NCBI RefSeq assembly: GCF_042681825.1
Contig: NZ_JBHUGH010000002.1
Location: 124,001-188,000 of the forward strand
Length of the DNA stretch: 64,000 nucleotides
Direction of reading: 5' to 3'
Source of the DNA: Halodurantibacterium flavum
GTDB lineage: Bacteria; Pseudomonadota; Alphaproteobacteria; Rhodobacterales; Rhodobacteraceae
Positions 7,385-15,745 of this stretch are shown here, one piece after another. Within the stretch, counting starts at the first letter, position 1; each line of letters begins with the position of its first letter. The notes below the pieces were generated by a model that made no database searches, had not been told where the DNA came from, and saw only the letters and a program-made list of their open reading frames with translations. Made by a program: the position numbers and the translations under genes.

Positions 7385-10300
7385 ATGCAGCGGAGCGAGG
7401 GGATCATCACGGTCGTGCAGGAGGGGCGCTTTCTGTTGTCGTCCGGCGACAGTCGCGCAACGCTCTTCGTGCTTGCCCCCGATGCCGGCTGGGCGGCGCA
7501 GGATCTGTCGGATCTGATCGGCCACCGGGTCGCGGTCGAGCATGAGCCGGGCGAAAGCTCCAAGGTTCGGCGGGCGCGCCGCGTCCTCCCGCTTGGCGGG
7601 ACCGCGCAGGGTGACGACGCGCCGCGCCCGCCCGGCCTTGCGGCCCATCTCGGGCACTTCCTGCGCAACTGGACACTGCCGCGTCAGGCGACGGGTGAGG
7701 ATCATCGGGGCCGCGCCGCGCGCACGACCCATTCCCAGGGGCTTCGCCCCCGGCTGGAGGGGGCGGATCGCGTGGGCGCCTCCGTCTGTCCCTATTGTGC
7801 GGTCGGATGTTCGACGCTTCTCCATGTGCGGGAGGGGCGCCTTGTCCATGTGGAGGGCAATCCCGAAAGCCCGGTCAACCAGGGCACGCTCTGCCCCAAG
7901 GGCGCGGCGCTTTTCGGCCTGCACACGGCGCCGACGCGGCTCGACACGGTCAAGCATCGCGCGCCCTATTCGACGGAATGGCGGGACGTGCCGCTTGAAT
8001 GGGCGATGGACCGCATCGCCGAACTGACCAAAAAGACCCGGGACGAGACCTTCGTCGAGGCCCTGCCCGACGGCACGCAGGTCAACCACACGCTCGGGAT
8101 CGCCTCGCTTGGCGGGGCGACGCTCGACAATGAGGAAAACTACCTGATCAAGAAGCTGTTCGGCGGCGGGCTCGGGATGGTCTGGATCGAAAATCAGGCC
8201 CGCGTCTGCCATTCGAACTCCGTTCCCTCGCTCGGGTCCTCTTTCGGCCGCGGTTCGGCGACCATGCCGCAATGGGACCTGAAGAACGCGGACGCAGTGC
8301 TCATCATGGGCTCGAACATGGCCGAGGCGCATCCCGTCGCCTTCCGCTTTGTCATGCAGGCCAAGGAACGCGGCGCCAAGGTCATCCATGTGGATCCGCG
8401 TTTTACCCGCACATCGGCGCTGGCGGACATTTATGCGCCGATCCGCGCCGGCACCGATATCGCCTTTCTGGGCGGCATCATCCGGTATCTTCTGGAAAAC
8501 GATCTCTGGTGGCGGGACTGGGCGCTTCCCTACACCAATATCGCGACGATCATCTCGGACGAGTTCCGCACCGCCACCGAAAACGACGGCCGGTTCTCGG
8601 GCTGGAATGACGGCAAGAACGCCTATGACCAGGACAGCTGGCAATATGACGGGCTGGTCGTGCCCTCGGCGCTGGCGGAACATTACCTCGACACCGCGGA
8701 ATCCTTTTCCGAGATGACGTCCAGGCTGCATGACCGGCCACCCCATCAGGACCCGAGCCTGCAGCATCCGAACTGCGTCTATCAGATCCTCAGGCGCCAA
8801 TACGCGTCCTACACGCCGGAAATGGTCGAGCGCGTCACCGGCTGCCCGAAGGACACGTTCCTCCGGATCGCCGAGACGCTGGCGGCCGCCTCGGGCCCGG
8901 ACAAGACCGGCGCCATCTGCTATGCGGTCGGGTGGAACCATCACACCGTGGGCGTGCAGATGATCCGCACGGCCGCCATCGTGCAATCGCTTCTGGGGAA
9001 TGTCGGACGGCCCGGCAGCGGCATCCTCGCGCTGCGCGGGCACTGCTCGATCCAGGGCTCGACCGATATCCCGACGCTTTACAACATGCTGCCGTCCTAT
9101 CTGCCGCAGCCCAATGCCTTCAAGCCGCAGGCAGAGCATCTCGACCAGTTTCTGGATGACGAGACGATCCCGACGGGCTGGTGGAACAACTTCCCCAAAT
9201 ACATCACGAGCCTGCTGCGCGCCTGGTATGGCAATGCAGTCGGGCCAGAAAACGAATGGGGCTACCAGTGGCTTCCCAAGATCGTGGGCGACCATTCGCA
9301 GCTTGCCCTGACGCTTGCCATGACCGACGGCATCGTGCGCGGTCTGTTCCTGATGGGACAGAACGTGGTGGTCGGCGGGTCGAATTCGCGGCTGATCCAG
9401 CGCGGGCTTTCCAGGCTCGACTGGCTCGTGGTGCGCGACACCGACATGATCGAGAGCGCGAATTTCTGGCAAAAGGGGCATCTGATCCGGGACGGGGAAT
9501 TGCGGCCCGAGGAGATCGGGACCGAGGTCTTCCTGATGCCTGCCGAGCTCGCCGGCGAAAAGGAAGGCACCTTCACCAATACGCATCGTCTGGTGCAATG
9601 GCATGACAAGGTGATCGACGGGCCGGGCGACAGCCGGTCCGAAGCGTGGTTCATGTTCCATCTCGCCCGGCGGCTGAAGGCGCTTTATGCCGACAGCACC
9701 GAGCCGCGCGACGAGCCCCTGCGGCACATCACCCTCGATTATCCGGAGGTCAACGCGCGCGGCGATATCGACATCGAGGCGATCCTGCGGGAAATCAGCG
9801 GCTACACCTGGCCGGAACGCAAGCAGTTGAGCGACATGAAGGAGCTTGCCGCGGACGGCACCACCGCCTGCGGCTCCTGGCTTTATTGCGGCGCCTTTCC
9901 AGATCAGAACCAGACCCGCCGCCGCAATCCGGACGGGCCCGACGGGCCGGGCACGCATCTCGACTGGGCCTTTGCCTGGCCCGCCAACCGCCGGATGCTT
10001 TACAACCGCGCCTCGGCCGACCCGTCCGGCAAGCCGTGGTCCGAGAAAAAGCGGCTCGTCTGGTGGGATGAGGCGCAGGGCGAATGGCAATCGACGGATG
10101 CGCTCGACTTCGTTCCGGACAAGCATCCGGACTACCGGCCCGACTGGTCGAGTTCGCCCGAAGGAATGGACGCGATCCGGGGCGACGAGCCGTTCCTGAT
10201 GATGCCGGATGGCCGGGCGGCGATCTTCGTGCCCTCGGGCCTCAAGGACGGGCCGCTGCCGACGCATTACGAGGCGATCGAGAGCCCGACGCATAATCCC

Positions 10301-10795
10301 CTGCACCGCCAGCAGTCGAACCCGGTTGCCCGGCGATACAAGCGGCCCGACAACCCGCTCCACGATATCGGCGATGCCCGCTTCCCGCATGTGCTGACCA
10401 CCTATCGCCTGACCGAACATCATTGCGGCGGCACGCCCACGCGCGGGGTGGCACATACGGCGGAACTGCAGCCCGAAGGCTTTGCCGAGCTTCCGCCGGA
10501 CCTCGCCCACAGGCTCGGCATCGCGACGCGCGACTGGGTGACGATCTCGACCGCGCGCGGCGCCATCGAGACCCGCGCCATGGTGACCGACCGGTTGCGC
10601 CCTTTGCAGATCGACGGAAAGACCATCTATCAGGTCGGAATGCCCTGGCATTTCGGATGGGAGGGTGAGGCGATCGGCGACATCGCCAATGTGCTGACGG
10701 CCTGTGTCGGCGATCCGAACACCTCGATGCACGAGAACAAGGCGCTGACCTGCGCCATCCGCAAGGGCCGGCTGCGTGCCGGCGGGAGGGCCTGA
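7385..10795 (+). CDS. Formate dehydrogenase alpha subunit, molybdopterin type, with extra N-terminal domain
   Basis: This is the catalytic subunit of a membrane-associated formate dehydrogenase (FdnG/FdoG family), oxidising formate to CO2 at a molybdenum or tungsten bis-pterin centre. The [4Fe-4S] motif CPYCAVGC with later CPKG lies at residues 135-142 and on. The metal ligand is cysteine at residue 275 (NQARVCHSNSV), where E. coli FdnG has selenocysteine, and FGRGSAT and GSNMAEAHP follow as in the family. There is no Tat signal. Instead the frame begins with about 75 residues (MQRSEGIITVVQEGRFLL...) resembling a small protein that in related bacteria I recall as a separate gene upstream. No ATG exists between that segment and the iron-sulfur motif, so the 1136-aa reading frame appears to be a real fusion. 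Beta subunit starts at the stop (TGATG). Confidence 0.93.
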   Translation: MQRSEGIITVVQEGRFLLSSGDSRATLFVLAPDAGWAAQDLSDLIGHRVAVEHEPGESSKVRRARRVLPLGGTAQGDDAPRPPGLAAHLGHFLRNWTLPRQATGEDHRGRAARTTHSQGLRPRLEGADRVGASVCPYCAVGCSTLLHVREGRLVHVEGNPESPVNQGTLCPKGAALFGLHTAPTRLDTVKHRAPYSTEWRDVPLEWAMDRIAELTKKTRDETFVEALPDGTQVNHTLGIASLGGATLDNEENYLIKKLFGGGLGMVWIENQARVCHSNSVPSLGSSFGRGSATMPQWDLKNADAVLIMGSNMAEAHPVAFRFVMQAKERGAKVIHVDPRFTRTSALADIYAPIRAGTDIAFLGGIIRYLLENDLWWRDWALPYTNIATIISDEFRTATENDGRFSGWNDGKNAYDQDSWQYDGLVVPSALAEHYLDTAESFSEMTSRLHDRPPHQDPSLQHPNCVYQILRRQYASYTPEMVERVTGCPKDTFLRIAETLAAASGPDKTGAICYAVGWNHHTVGVQMIRTAAIVQSLLGNVGRPGSGILALRGHCSIQGSTDIPTLYNMLPSYLPQPNAFKPQAEHLDQFLDDETIPTGWWNNFPKYITSLLRAWYGNAVGPENEWGYQWLPKIVGDHSQLALTLAMTDGIVRGLFLMGQNVVVGGSNSRLIQRGLSRLDWLVVRDTDMIESANFWQKGHLIRDGELRPEEIGTEVFLMPAELAGEKEGTFTNTHRLVQWHDKVIDGPGDSRSEAWFMFHLARRLKALYADSTEPRDEPLRHITLDYPEVNARGDIDIEAILREISGYTWPERKQLSDMKELAADGTTACGSWLYCGAFPDQNQTRRRNPDGPDGPGTHLDWAFAWPANRRMLYNRASADPSGKPWSEKKRLVWWDEAQGEWQSTDALDFVPDKHPDYRPDWSSSPEGMDAIRGDEPFLMMPDGRAAIFVPSGLKDGPLPTHYEAIESPTHNPLHRQQSNPVARRYKRPDNPLHDIGDARFPHVLTTYRLTEHHCGGTPTRGVAHTAELQPEGFAELPPDLAHRLGIATRDWVTISTARGAIETRAMVTDRLRPLQIDGKTIYQVGMPWHFGWEGEAIGDIANVLTACVGDPNTSMHENKALTCAIRKGRLRAGGRA

Positions 10796-11679
10796 TGTTC
10801 GACCAAGACCTTGACCGCACCCCCGGAAGCCCCGTCGACGAGGGGCGCGAGGCGGAGGCGACCGCCGGCACCCGGATCGAGCCGGGGCGGGACTACGGCT
10901 TTTTCACCGACACCACGCTTTGCATAGGGTGCAAGGCCTGCGAGGTCGCCTGCAAGGAATGGAATATCCTGCCCGCCGAAGAGGGCGAGATGACCGGCAT
11001 GTCCTACGACAATACCGGCGGCCTTTCCGCGACGACATGGCGCCATGTCGCCTTTGTCGAGCAGGTGGGCGACGGCCAAAGCCCCGGCTATCCCGACCGC
11101 TGGCTGATGATGTCGGATGTCTGCAAGCATTGCGACCCGGCCCCCTGCCTCGAGGCCTGCCCGACCGGCGCCATCTTCCGCACCGAGTTCGACACTGTCG
11201 TTGTGCAGCAGGACATCTGCAACGGGTGCGGCTATTGCGTCCCCGCCTGCCCGTTCGGGGTCGTTGCGGTCGATGAGGACGACGGAAAGGCCCATAAATG
11301 CACGCTCTGCTATGACCGGATGAAGGGCGGGCTGGAACCCGCCTGCGCCAAGGCCTGCCCCACGGACTCGATCCAGTTCGGCGAGATCGGCGAGCTGACC
11401 GCCCGCGCCCGCGACCGCGTGGACGCGCTTCGTTCCCGCGGCATGGATGGCGCCTATCTTTACGGAACGCCCGGTGATCCGGGGGCGAATGCCGGTCTCG
11501 ACAAGCTCAACGCCTTCTTCCTGCTCGTCGACCGGCCCGAGGTCTACAACCTGCCCGCCGCCCCGACGCGTCCCGCCGACCGCATCGCACCCGCGCTCGG
11601 GGCAGGTCTTGCCGCCTTTGCCGGGCTGGCGGCCGCTGCCGCGGCGCTCCTGTTTTCCCAACCCAGGTCACGCCGATGA
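10795..11679 (+). CDS. Formate dehydrogenase iron-sulfur (beta) subunit
   Basis: This electron-transfer subunit carries four [4Fe-4S] clusters between the catalytic alpha subunit and the membrane subunit. Its 294 aa contain the first cluster CIGCKACEVACKEW (Cys43, 46, 49, 53), then CKHCDPAPCLEACP, CNGCGYCVPACPFG and CTLCYDRMKGGLEPACAKACP, the arrangement of FdnH/FdxH proteins. Near the C-terminus an alanine-rich hydrophobic stretch (about residues 266-285) ending in basic residues could be the single membrane anchor. The ATG overlaps the alpha-subunit stop, and the gene overlaps the NrfD gene by four bases, so the three are one translational unit. Confidence 0.93.
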   Translation: MFDQDLDRTPGSPVDEGREAEATAGTRIEPGRDYGFFTDTTLCIGCKACEVACKEWNILPAEEGEMTGMSYDNTGGLSATTWRHVAFVEQVGDGQSPGYPDRWLMMSDVCKHCDPAPCLEACPTGAIFRTEFDTVVVQQDICNGCGYCVPACPFGVVAVDEDDGKAHKCTLCYDRMKGGLEPACAKACPTDSIQFGEIGELTARARDRVDALRSRGMDGAYLYGTPGDPGANAGLDKLNAFFLLVDRPEVYNLPAAPTRPADRIAPALGAGLAAFAGLAAAAAALLFSQPRSRR

Positions 11680-12641
11680 ATTACGACCCGCTTCGCCCCT
11701 ATGACGGGGAAACCTATCACGGGATGCCCGCCGTCAAGGCGAGCCACTGGGACTGGACGGTGTCCAGCTATATCTTTCTGGCCGGTCTTGGCGGCGGCGC
11801 CCAGGCACTGGCGACCATCGCGCACGCGTCCGACCCGGCCCGGTTCGGGCCGATGCGCCGGAACGCGCGCTTTCTCGGCACGCTCGGCTCATCGCTCGGG
11901 GCGCTTCTGCTGATCAAGGATCTCAAGACGCCCCGCCGGTTTCACCACATGTTCCGCATCTTCCGGCCTACCTCGCCCATGTCGTTCGGCACCTACATCC
12001 TGTCCAAATTCGGTGCCCTTTCGGCTTTCGCGAGCCTGGGGGAGCTTCTGCCCCGCATCCGCCCGCTGCGCCCGCTGACCGAGGCGGCGCAGATGGGGGC
12101 TGCCGTGACCGGGACGGGGGCCGCGACCTATACGGCCTCGCTTTTGTCGGCGACATCCAACCCGCATTGGGCCGCCACACCGCGCGCACTCGGCGTCAAG
12201 TTCGCCGCATCGTCCATGGCGCTCGCCGCGGCGGCGCTTGCCATGGGCGAACGGATCGCGGGCCGTGACAGGAATGCGCGACCGTTGGAGGCGGTGGCGA
12301 TGCTTTCGACCCTTGTCCAGTTCATCGCCGGGCTGCGCGCCAAAAAGGGCCGGGACGACAAGGGCGTCGGTCCGGCAATGAAGGACAGCGCGCAAGAGAA
12401 GATGCTGACCACGGCCGACACGGTTCTTGCGGGCGCCGTGCCGCTCGGGCTCTACATGCTCAGCCGTGGGGCGGGGGGGCACGCGCGGGGGCTGGCGCTT
12501 GCCGCCTCTGCCACCGTTCTGGTCGGCGGGTTTCTGGTCCGCCACGCGACCCTTTACGCCGGGCATGAGGCCGCACGGCGCCCCCGCGCGCATCTTTCGC
12601 TGGCGCGACCCGAAAACCTTGGCGGGGACGACCGCGGATGA
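11676..12641 (+). CDS. NrfD/PsrC-family membrane subunit of formate dehydrogenase
   Basis: This 321-aa multi-pass protein is of the NrfD (polysulfide reductase membrane subunit) family, taking the place of the cytochrome b gamma subunit in the complex. N-terminal marks include HWDWTVSSYIFLAGLGGGAQ, followed by the basic LIKDLKTPRRFHHMFRIF and RPTSPMSFGTYIL loops typical of the family, and about eight hydrophobic segments. Such subunits have no haem and exchange electrons with the quinone pool. Because the alpha subunit lacks an export signal, the catalytic site probably faces the cytoplasm. The gene overlaps its neighbours on both sides by ATGA, which places it in the same operon. Confidence 0.9.
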   Translation: MNYDPLRPYDGETYHGMPAVKASHWDWTVSSYIFLAGLGGGAQALATIAHASDPARFGPMRRNARFLGTLGSSLGALLLIKDLKTPRRFHHMFRIFRPTSPMSFGTYILSKFGALSAFASLGELLPRIRPLRPLTEAAQMGAAVTGTGAATYTASLLSATSNPHWAATPRALGVKFAASSMALAAAALAMGERIAGRDRNARPLEAVAMLSTLVQFIAGLRAKKGRDDKGVGPAMKDSAQEKMLTTADTVLAGAVPLGLYMLSRGAGGHARGLALAASATVLVGGFLVRHATLYAGHEAARRPRAHLSLARPENLGGDDRG

Positions 12642-12967
12642 TGATCGACCGGCAGATGCGCGACCACGCGACCCAGGCCATCGAGCGTCTCGATCAGGTC
12701 ATAGGGCGCGGACCCGACGCCGAGCATGACGAGGTACGCGCCGCGATGGAGGGCGTCGTGGCCTTCCGCAACCGCGCGGTCGAGCGATATCGTACCGGAG
12801 AGATCGACCGCGCCTGCCTCGACGCCGCGAACAGCCTGCTCAGCCTCGCCTTCGGGGCAGAGTTTCCCCTGAGCGGTTTTCATGTACACCGGCTGGAACA
12901 GACCCGGGACGGCCTCCGCGCGCTGCTGGGTGCTGGCGATACAGAGGTGCGGCAGAACGGGCCCTGA
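12638..12967 (+). CDS. Small protein of the formate dehydrogenase operon, function unknown
   Basis: This 109-aa soluble protein with predicted helical content (MMIDRQMRDHATQAIERLDQVIG...) starts inside the NrfD stop codon (ATGA). It has no signal peptide, membrane segment or cysteine motif. By position it could be an assembly or stability factor for the dehydrogenase, since small extra genes are common at the end of such operons. That is inference from context only. Coding is supported by the overlap and by its ordinary codon use. The next gene converges on it with only 28 bp between. Confidence 0.65.
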   Translation: MMIDRQMRDHATQAIERLDQVIGRGPDAEHDEVRAAMEGVVAFRNRAVERYRTGEIDRACLDAANSLLSLAFGAEFPLSGFHVHRLEQTRDGLRALLGAGDTEVRQNGP

Positions 12968-12995
12968 GGCGCGCCAAATCCGTTGCCCGACCAGT

Positions 12996-13466
12996 TTATT
13001 CGTCCCATGCGTCCCGCGCATCGCCCGCCGCGAACACATCCTCGGCAGAGCGGTCGAGCTCCCTCAACCCCGCCGAGAGGGCAAGACCCCAGACAAGATG
13101 CGCGGCGATCATCAGAATGTCGCGACGGGGCGGGTGCCGGGACGCGGGACGCAAGATGCGAAATCCCGGAACCCAGCCAAAATAGCTGGCGGCCCAGACC
13201 GCCACCCCGTAAAGGGCGCCCGGGCTTTTCCGCCGGGGCAGAAGGGCGTAGAGCGCGCCCGCCGCCGCCCCGTATCCGAAATGCGACAGGACGGTGAGGG
13301 CGGGCAATGCCCTTCCGCCGTGGGGAAAGAGCTCCTGATTGATCTCGCGCGGCGGAAGCGGATAGCGGTCGTTCCGGTCGAGATGATGAAACAGATGCCG
13401 CATCGCGGCGGTCATCGCCATCGTCGCGGAAAACCCGGCAACGGCCCCGAACACTAGTCTTTGCAT
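12996..13466 (-). CDS. DUF1440-like small membrane protein
   Basis: The 156-aa protein starts with a hydrophobic helix (LVFGAVAGFSATMAMTAAMR) and has three or four membrane segments, among them YGAAAGALYALLP, GVAVWAASYFGWVPGF and ILMIAAHLVWGLALSAGL. The layout recalls the DUF1440/YagU-like inner-membrane family, whose role is not settled. The start at 13466 is preceded by AGAGGA at proper spacing. It lies downstream of the SDR / hydrolase / unknown operon on the same strand, with 57 bp between, and may be its last gene. Confidence 0.65.
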   Translation of the reverse strand: MQRLVFGAVAGFSATMAMTAAMRHLFHHLDRNDRYPLPPREINQELFPHGGRALPALTVLSHFGYGAAAGALYALLPRRKSPGALYGVAVWAASYFGWVPGFRILRPASRHPPRRDILMIAAHLVWGLALSAGLRELDRSAEDVFAAGDARDAWDE

Positions 13467-13523
13467 GACGTCCTCTTTTTGCTGGGATGGTGCAATGCCG
13501 TCGGATCGGCGCCTGCCTTGCGG

Positions 13524-14930
13524 TCAGTTCGCCAGCCCCTCCCACTCCACCGGGAATTCGGAGCCGCGTTCCTCGACGAACCGGGCGAGGCGATCCAGCG
13601 TCACCGGCCCCGGCAGCGGATAGCGCGAAGGAATGTCGCGTTGGATCGCATCCTGATACCGCGCAAGCGCACCGAAGTCGCGCGGGTAGAGATCGGGATC
13701 AAAGCCCAGAAACATGCCGCGGCCCGTGGCGCGCGTCTCGATCAGCTGCCGCCAGTTCTCGATGGGCGGCAAGCCGACGCAGTCCACCCCGTGCTGGAAC
13801 AGCGCCATGTGGATGTCCCTGTAAGGCTCGCTGTTGTCGAGATAGCGTTCCAGCGCCTCGAGCGAGGGCTGCATGTTGAACTTCATCCAGAACGGGACCG
13901 AGCCGGTGCGCAGGGCCCAGTGCGGCTCGACCATCAGAAAGCTCTCGACGAAAAGACGTGAGGTGGGGATGCCCCTGTCGCGATAAAGGCTGCGCTGGAA
14001 TTCGGCGACGAGCGGCGACAGATCCTCGGGTTCCTGCAGGCGAAGTGTGACGATGCGGTATCCCTGTTCCGCCGCAAAGGCCTCGATGTCCTCGCGCAGG
14101 GCAGGTTCAAAGCCCCATTCGGCCTCTGGTGCCTCTTGGGTGGGGGCGGGCGGTTCCCATTTGCGGCGGTGGCTGCCGTATTTCTCCAGATATTCCGCGA
14201 CAGCCGGCGTTCCTTCGAAAAAGTCATTCTCCGCCGCCCCGCCCAATGCGCCGAACTGGTAGAAATAGCGGTCCGCCACTCGCGTCACCGGCCATTTGCG
14301 CTGGCAGTCGATCACGATGATCGGATTGCCCGGGGACAGCGTGTCGCGCAGAAACTGCTTGTAGGCCTCGGGCAGGCGCCGCCACTTGATGCGGAAATAG
14401 GTCATGGTGTGCAGCATCAGCCGGTCCTGGTTCGGGTCGTGCATATGGTGAAGCTGCAAATCGGGGTTGGCGGCCAGCAGGGCGCGGCCGGCCTCGCGAT
14501 GGCTTTCAAGGCCGGAAATCGCGTCATCGGGATGGACATCGGTCTGGCGCACAGGCACGAATATCGTCTGCGGCAACCATGGCATCCCCAGCGCCGTGGC
14601 CAGATGCGTCAGCGCCCCGTTGGACGATCCGATCATCACGCCCGGGAAGGGACGGCGCGGATAAAGCCCGGCGGCCCATCGCGCGATCCGGTCGCCGTTG
14701 ACGCCCCCGGTCCTTGCGGGGGAAATGCCCTCGCCCAACCCGCCGCCCGCATAGATCAGTTCCCTGATATTCTCGGGCAGGTATGACGTTGCGGGCAGTA
14801 CCTTCTTCACGGCGCTGCCAAGCCCCCAGCCGGGGAAGTCCTTGCCCTTGAGCGCCAGCGCTGTTGCCCGCAGGAATCCGGAGGCGGAATCGAAGTTCGA
14901 AATGTAGCTTGGCGGCATGGTCCGCATCAT
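13524..14930 (-). CDS. Uncharacterised 468-aa protein, third gene of SDR / hydrolase operon
   Basis: I do not recognise this family. The sequence has an alpha/beta-hydrolase-like nucleophile elbow, GSSNGALTHLATALG, around residue 102, and the phrases FVPVRQTDVHPDD, HMHDPNQDRLMLHTMTYF and VIDCQRKWPVTRVADRYFYQFGALGG, rich in Asp, His and aromatics like an enzyme active site. No signal peptide or membrane helix is seen. The start (ATG ATG at 14930) overlaps the stop of the alpha/beta hydrolase by ATGA, so it is translated with it. The operon (SDR, hydrolase, this protein) suggests a role in modifying a hydrophobic or carbonyl substrate, perhaps polymer or lipid metabolism, but this is a guess from neighbours. 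Confidence 0.7.
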   Translation of the reverse strand: MMRTMPPSYISNFDSASGFLRATALALKGKDFPGWGLGSAVKKVLPATSYLPENIRELIYAGGGLGEGISPARTGGVNGDRIARWAAGLYPRRPFPGVMIGSSNGALTHLATALGMPWLPQTIFVPVRQTDVHPDDAISGLESHREAGRALLAANPDLQLHHMHDPNQDRLMLHTMTYFRIKWRRLPEAYKQFLRDTLSPGNPIIVIDCQRKWPVTRVADRYFYQFGALGGAAENDFFEGTPAVAEYLEKYGSHRRKWEPPAPTQEAPEAEWGFEPALREDIEAFAAEQGYRIVTLRLQEPEDLSPLVAEFQRSLYRDRGIPTSRLFVESFLMVEPHWALRTGSVPFWMKFNMQPSLEALERYLDNSEPYRDIHMALFQHGVDCVGLPPIENWRQLIETRATGRGMFLGFDPDLYPRDFGALARYQDAIQRDIPSRYPLPGPVTLDRLARFVEERGSEFPVEWEGLAN

Positions 14931-15745
14931 GAAACTCCTTTCTCTTCCCCGGCGGCGAGACGCAGGAGGAACGGCGTGGAAATGCGGGTCATTTCAAGCG
15001 CCGCGACCGCCACCATCGTATGCGCAGCCCCCGGAACGACCCGCAGTTCAGCCTGTGGCAAAAGCCGCGTGATCTTTTCGGCCCAGGGCTGGCTGACATT
15101 CAGATCTTTCGCGCCCCGGATCACCAGTGCGGGCTGCCTGACCAGGGGCAGCTTCTTTTCGACGCGGTCCGCCAGCAGATACTGCGCGGTGCGGAAAGCG
15201 CGGCGCGGGCCCGCCTGCAGGTAGTCAATAAACGGCCCGATCCCCACCGAACGTTCACGGTAGGTGTTGAGCGTGTTGGCGATCATCGCGCGCACAGGCC
15301 CGCGCAAACGCGGATCGGTCGTCGGCCCCTGCAGGACAAGCCCCTGCACACGGTCGGGGTGGCGCAAGGCGCATTCCACCGCGATCTGGCATCCCAGCGA
15401 ATTGCCCAGAAGCACCGCCCGGCCGAGGCCGGCCGCGCCGATCCACGCCGCCAGGGCATCGGCAAGCTCGCGGATCGTCAACGCCCGGCGCGGCTTGTCG
15501 CTGCGGCCAAAGCCGGGAAGGTCGGGGGCAAAGGTGCTGAACTGCGCACCCAGCCGCTGGATGAGCGGGGTCATGTAGCGGCTGGATACCACCTGCCCGT
15601 GGACGCAGACCACGACCGGCGCGGGATGTGCGGGCGCGCAGGACGAACGGCGCGCGTGCATCCGGCGTCCCGCCACCGTCACCCAATGCGAACGGACACC
15701 CCTTTCGCGGGTGTCGTCGCGCGGCAGAAGCGATGGAATGCGCAT
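14927..15745 (-). CDS. Alpha/beta hydrolase
   Basis: This soluble alpha/beta-fold hydrolase of 272 aa has the oxyanion-hole segment VVVCVHGQVVSSRYM, the strand-turn FAPDLPGFGRSDKP, the nucleophile elbow LLGNSLGCQ (catalytic Ser) and a C-terminal acid/His region (VIRGAKDLNVS ... VVPGAAHTM). This is the pattern of esterases, lactonases and C-C bond hydrolases; the substrate is not defined. The frame is open further upstream, but the ATG at 15745 is chosen because it overlaps the SDR stop (TGATG), which is the natural coupled start. It is the middle gene of a three-gene operon. Confidence 0.85.
   Translation of the reverse strand: MRIPSLLPRDDTRERGVRSHWVTVAGRRMHARRSSCAPAHPAPVVVCVHGQVVSSRYMTPLIQRLGAQFSTFAPDLPGFGRSDKPRRALTIRELADALAAWIGAAGLGRAVLLGNSLGCQIAVECALRHPDRVQGLVLQGPTTDPRLRGPVRAMIANTLNTYRERSVGIGPFIDYLQAGPRRAFRTAQYLLADRVEKKLPLVRQPALVIRGAKDLNVSQPWAEKITRLLPQAELRVVPGAAHTMVAVAALEMTRISTPFLLRLAAGEEKGVS

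Noticed and set aside
7905..8210. Selenocysteine at the formate dehydrogenase metal ligand
   Set aside because: The ligand codon at 8207-8209 is TGC (cysteine), not TGA, and no SECIS-like structure is needed.
7103..10732. Very long minus-strand open frame (about 1200 codons)
   Set aside because: It is antisense to the formate dehydrogenase alpha gene, has no recognisable domain and reads as arginine/histidine-rich shadow caused by GC-rich third positions.
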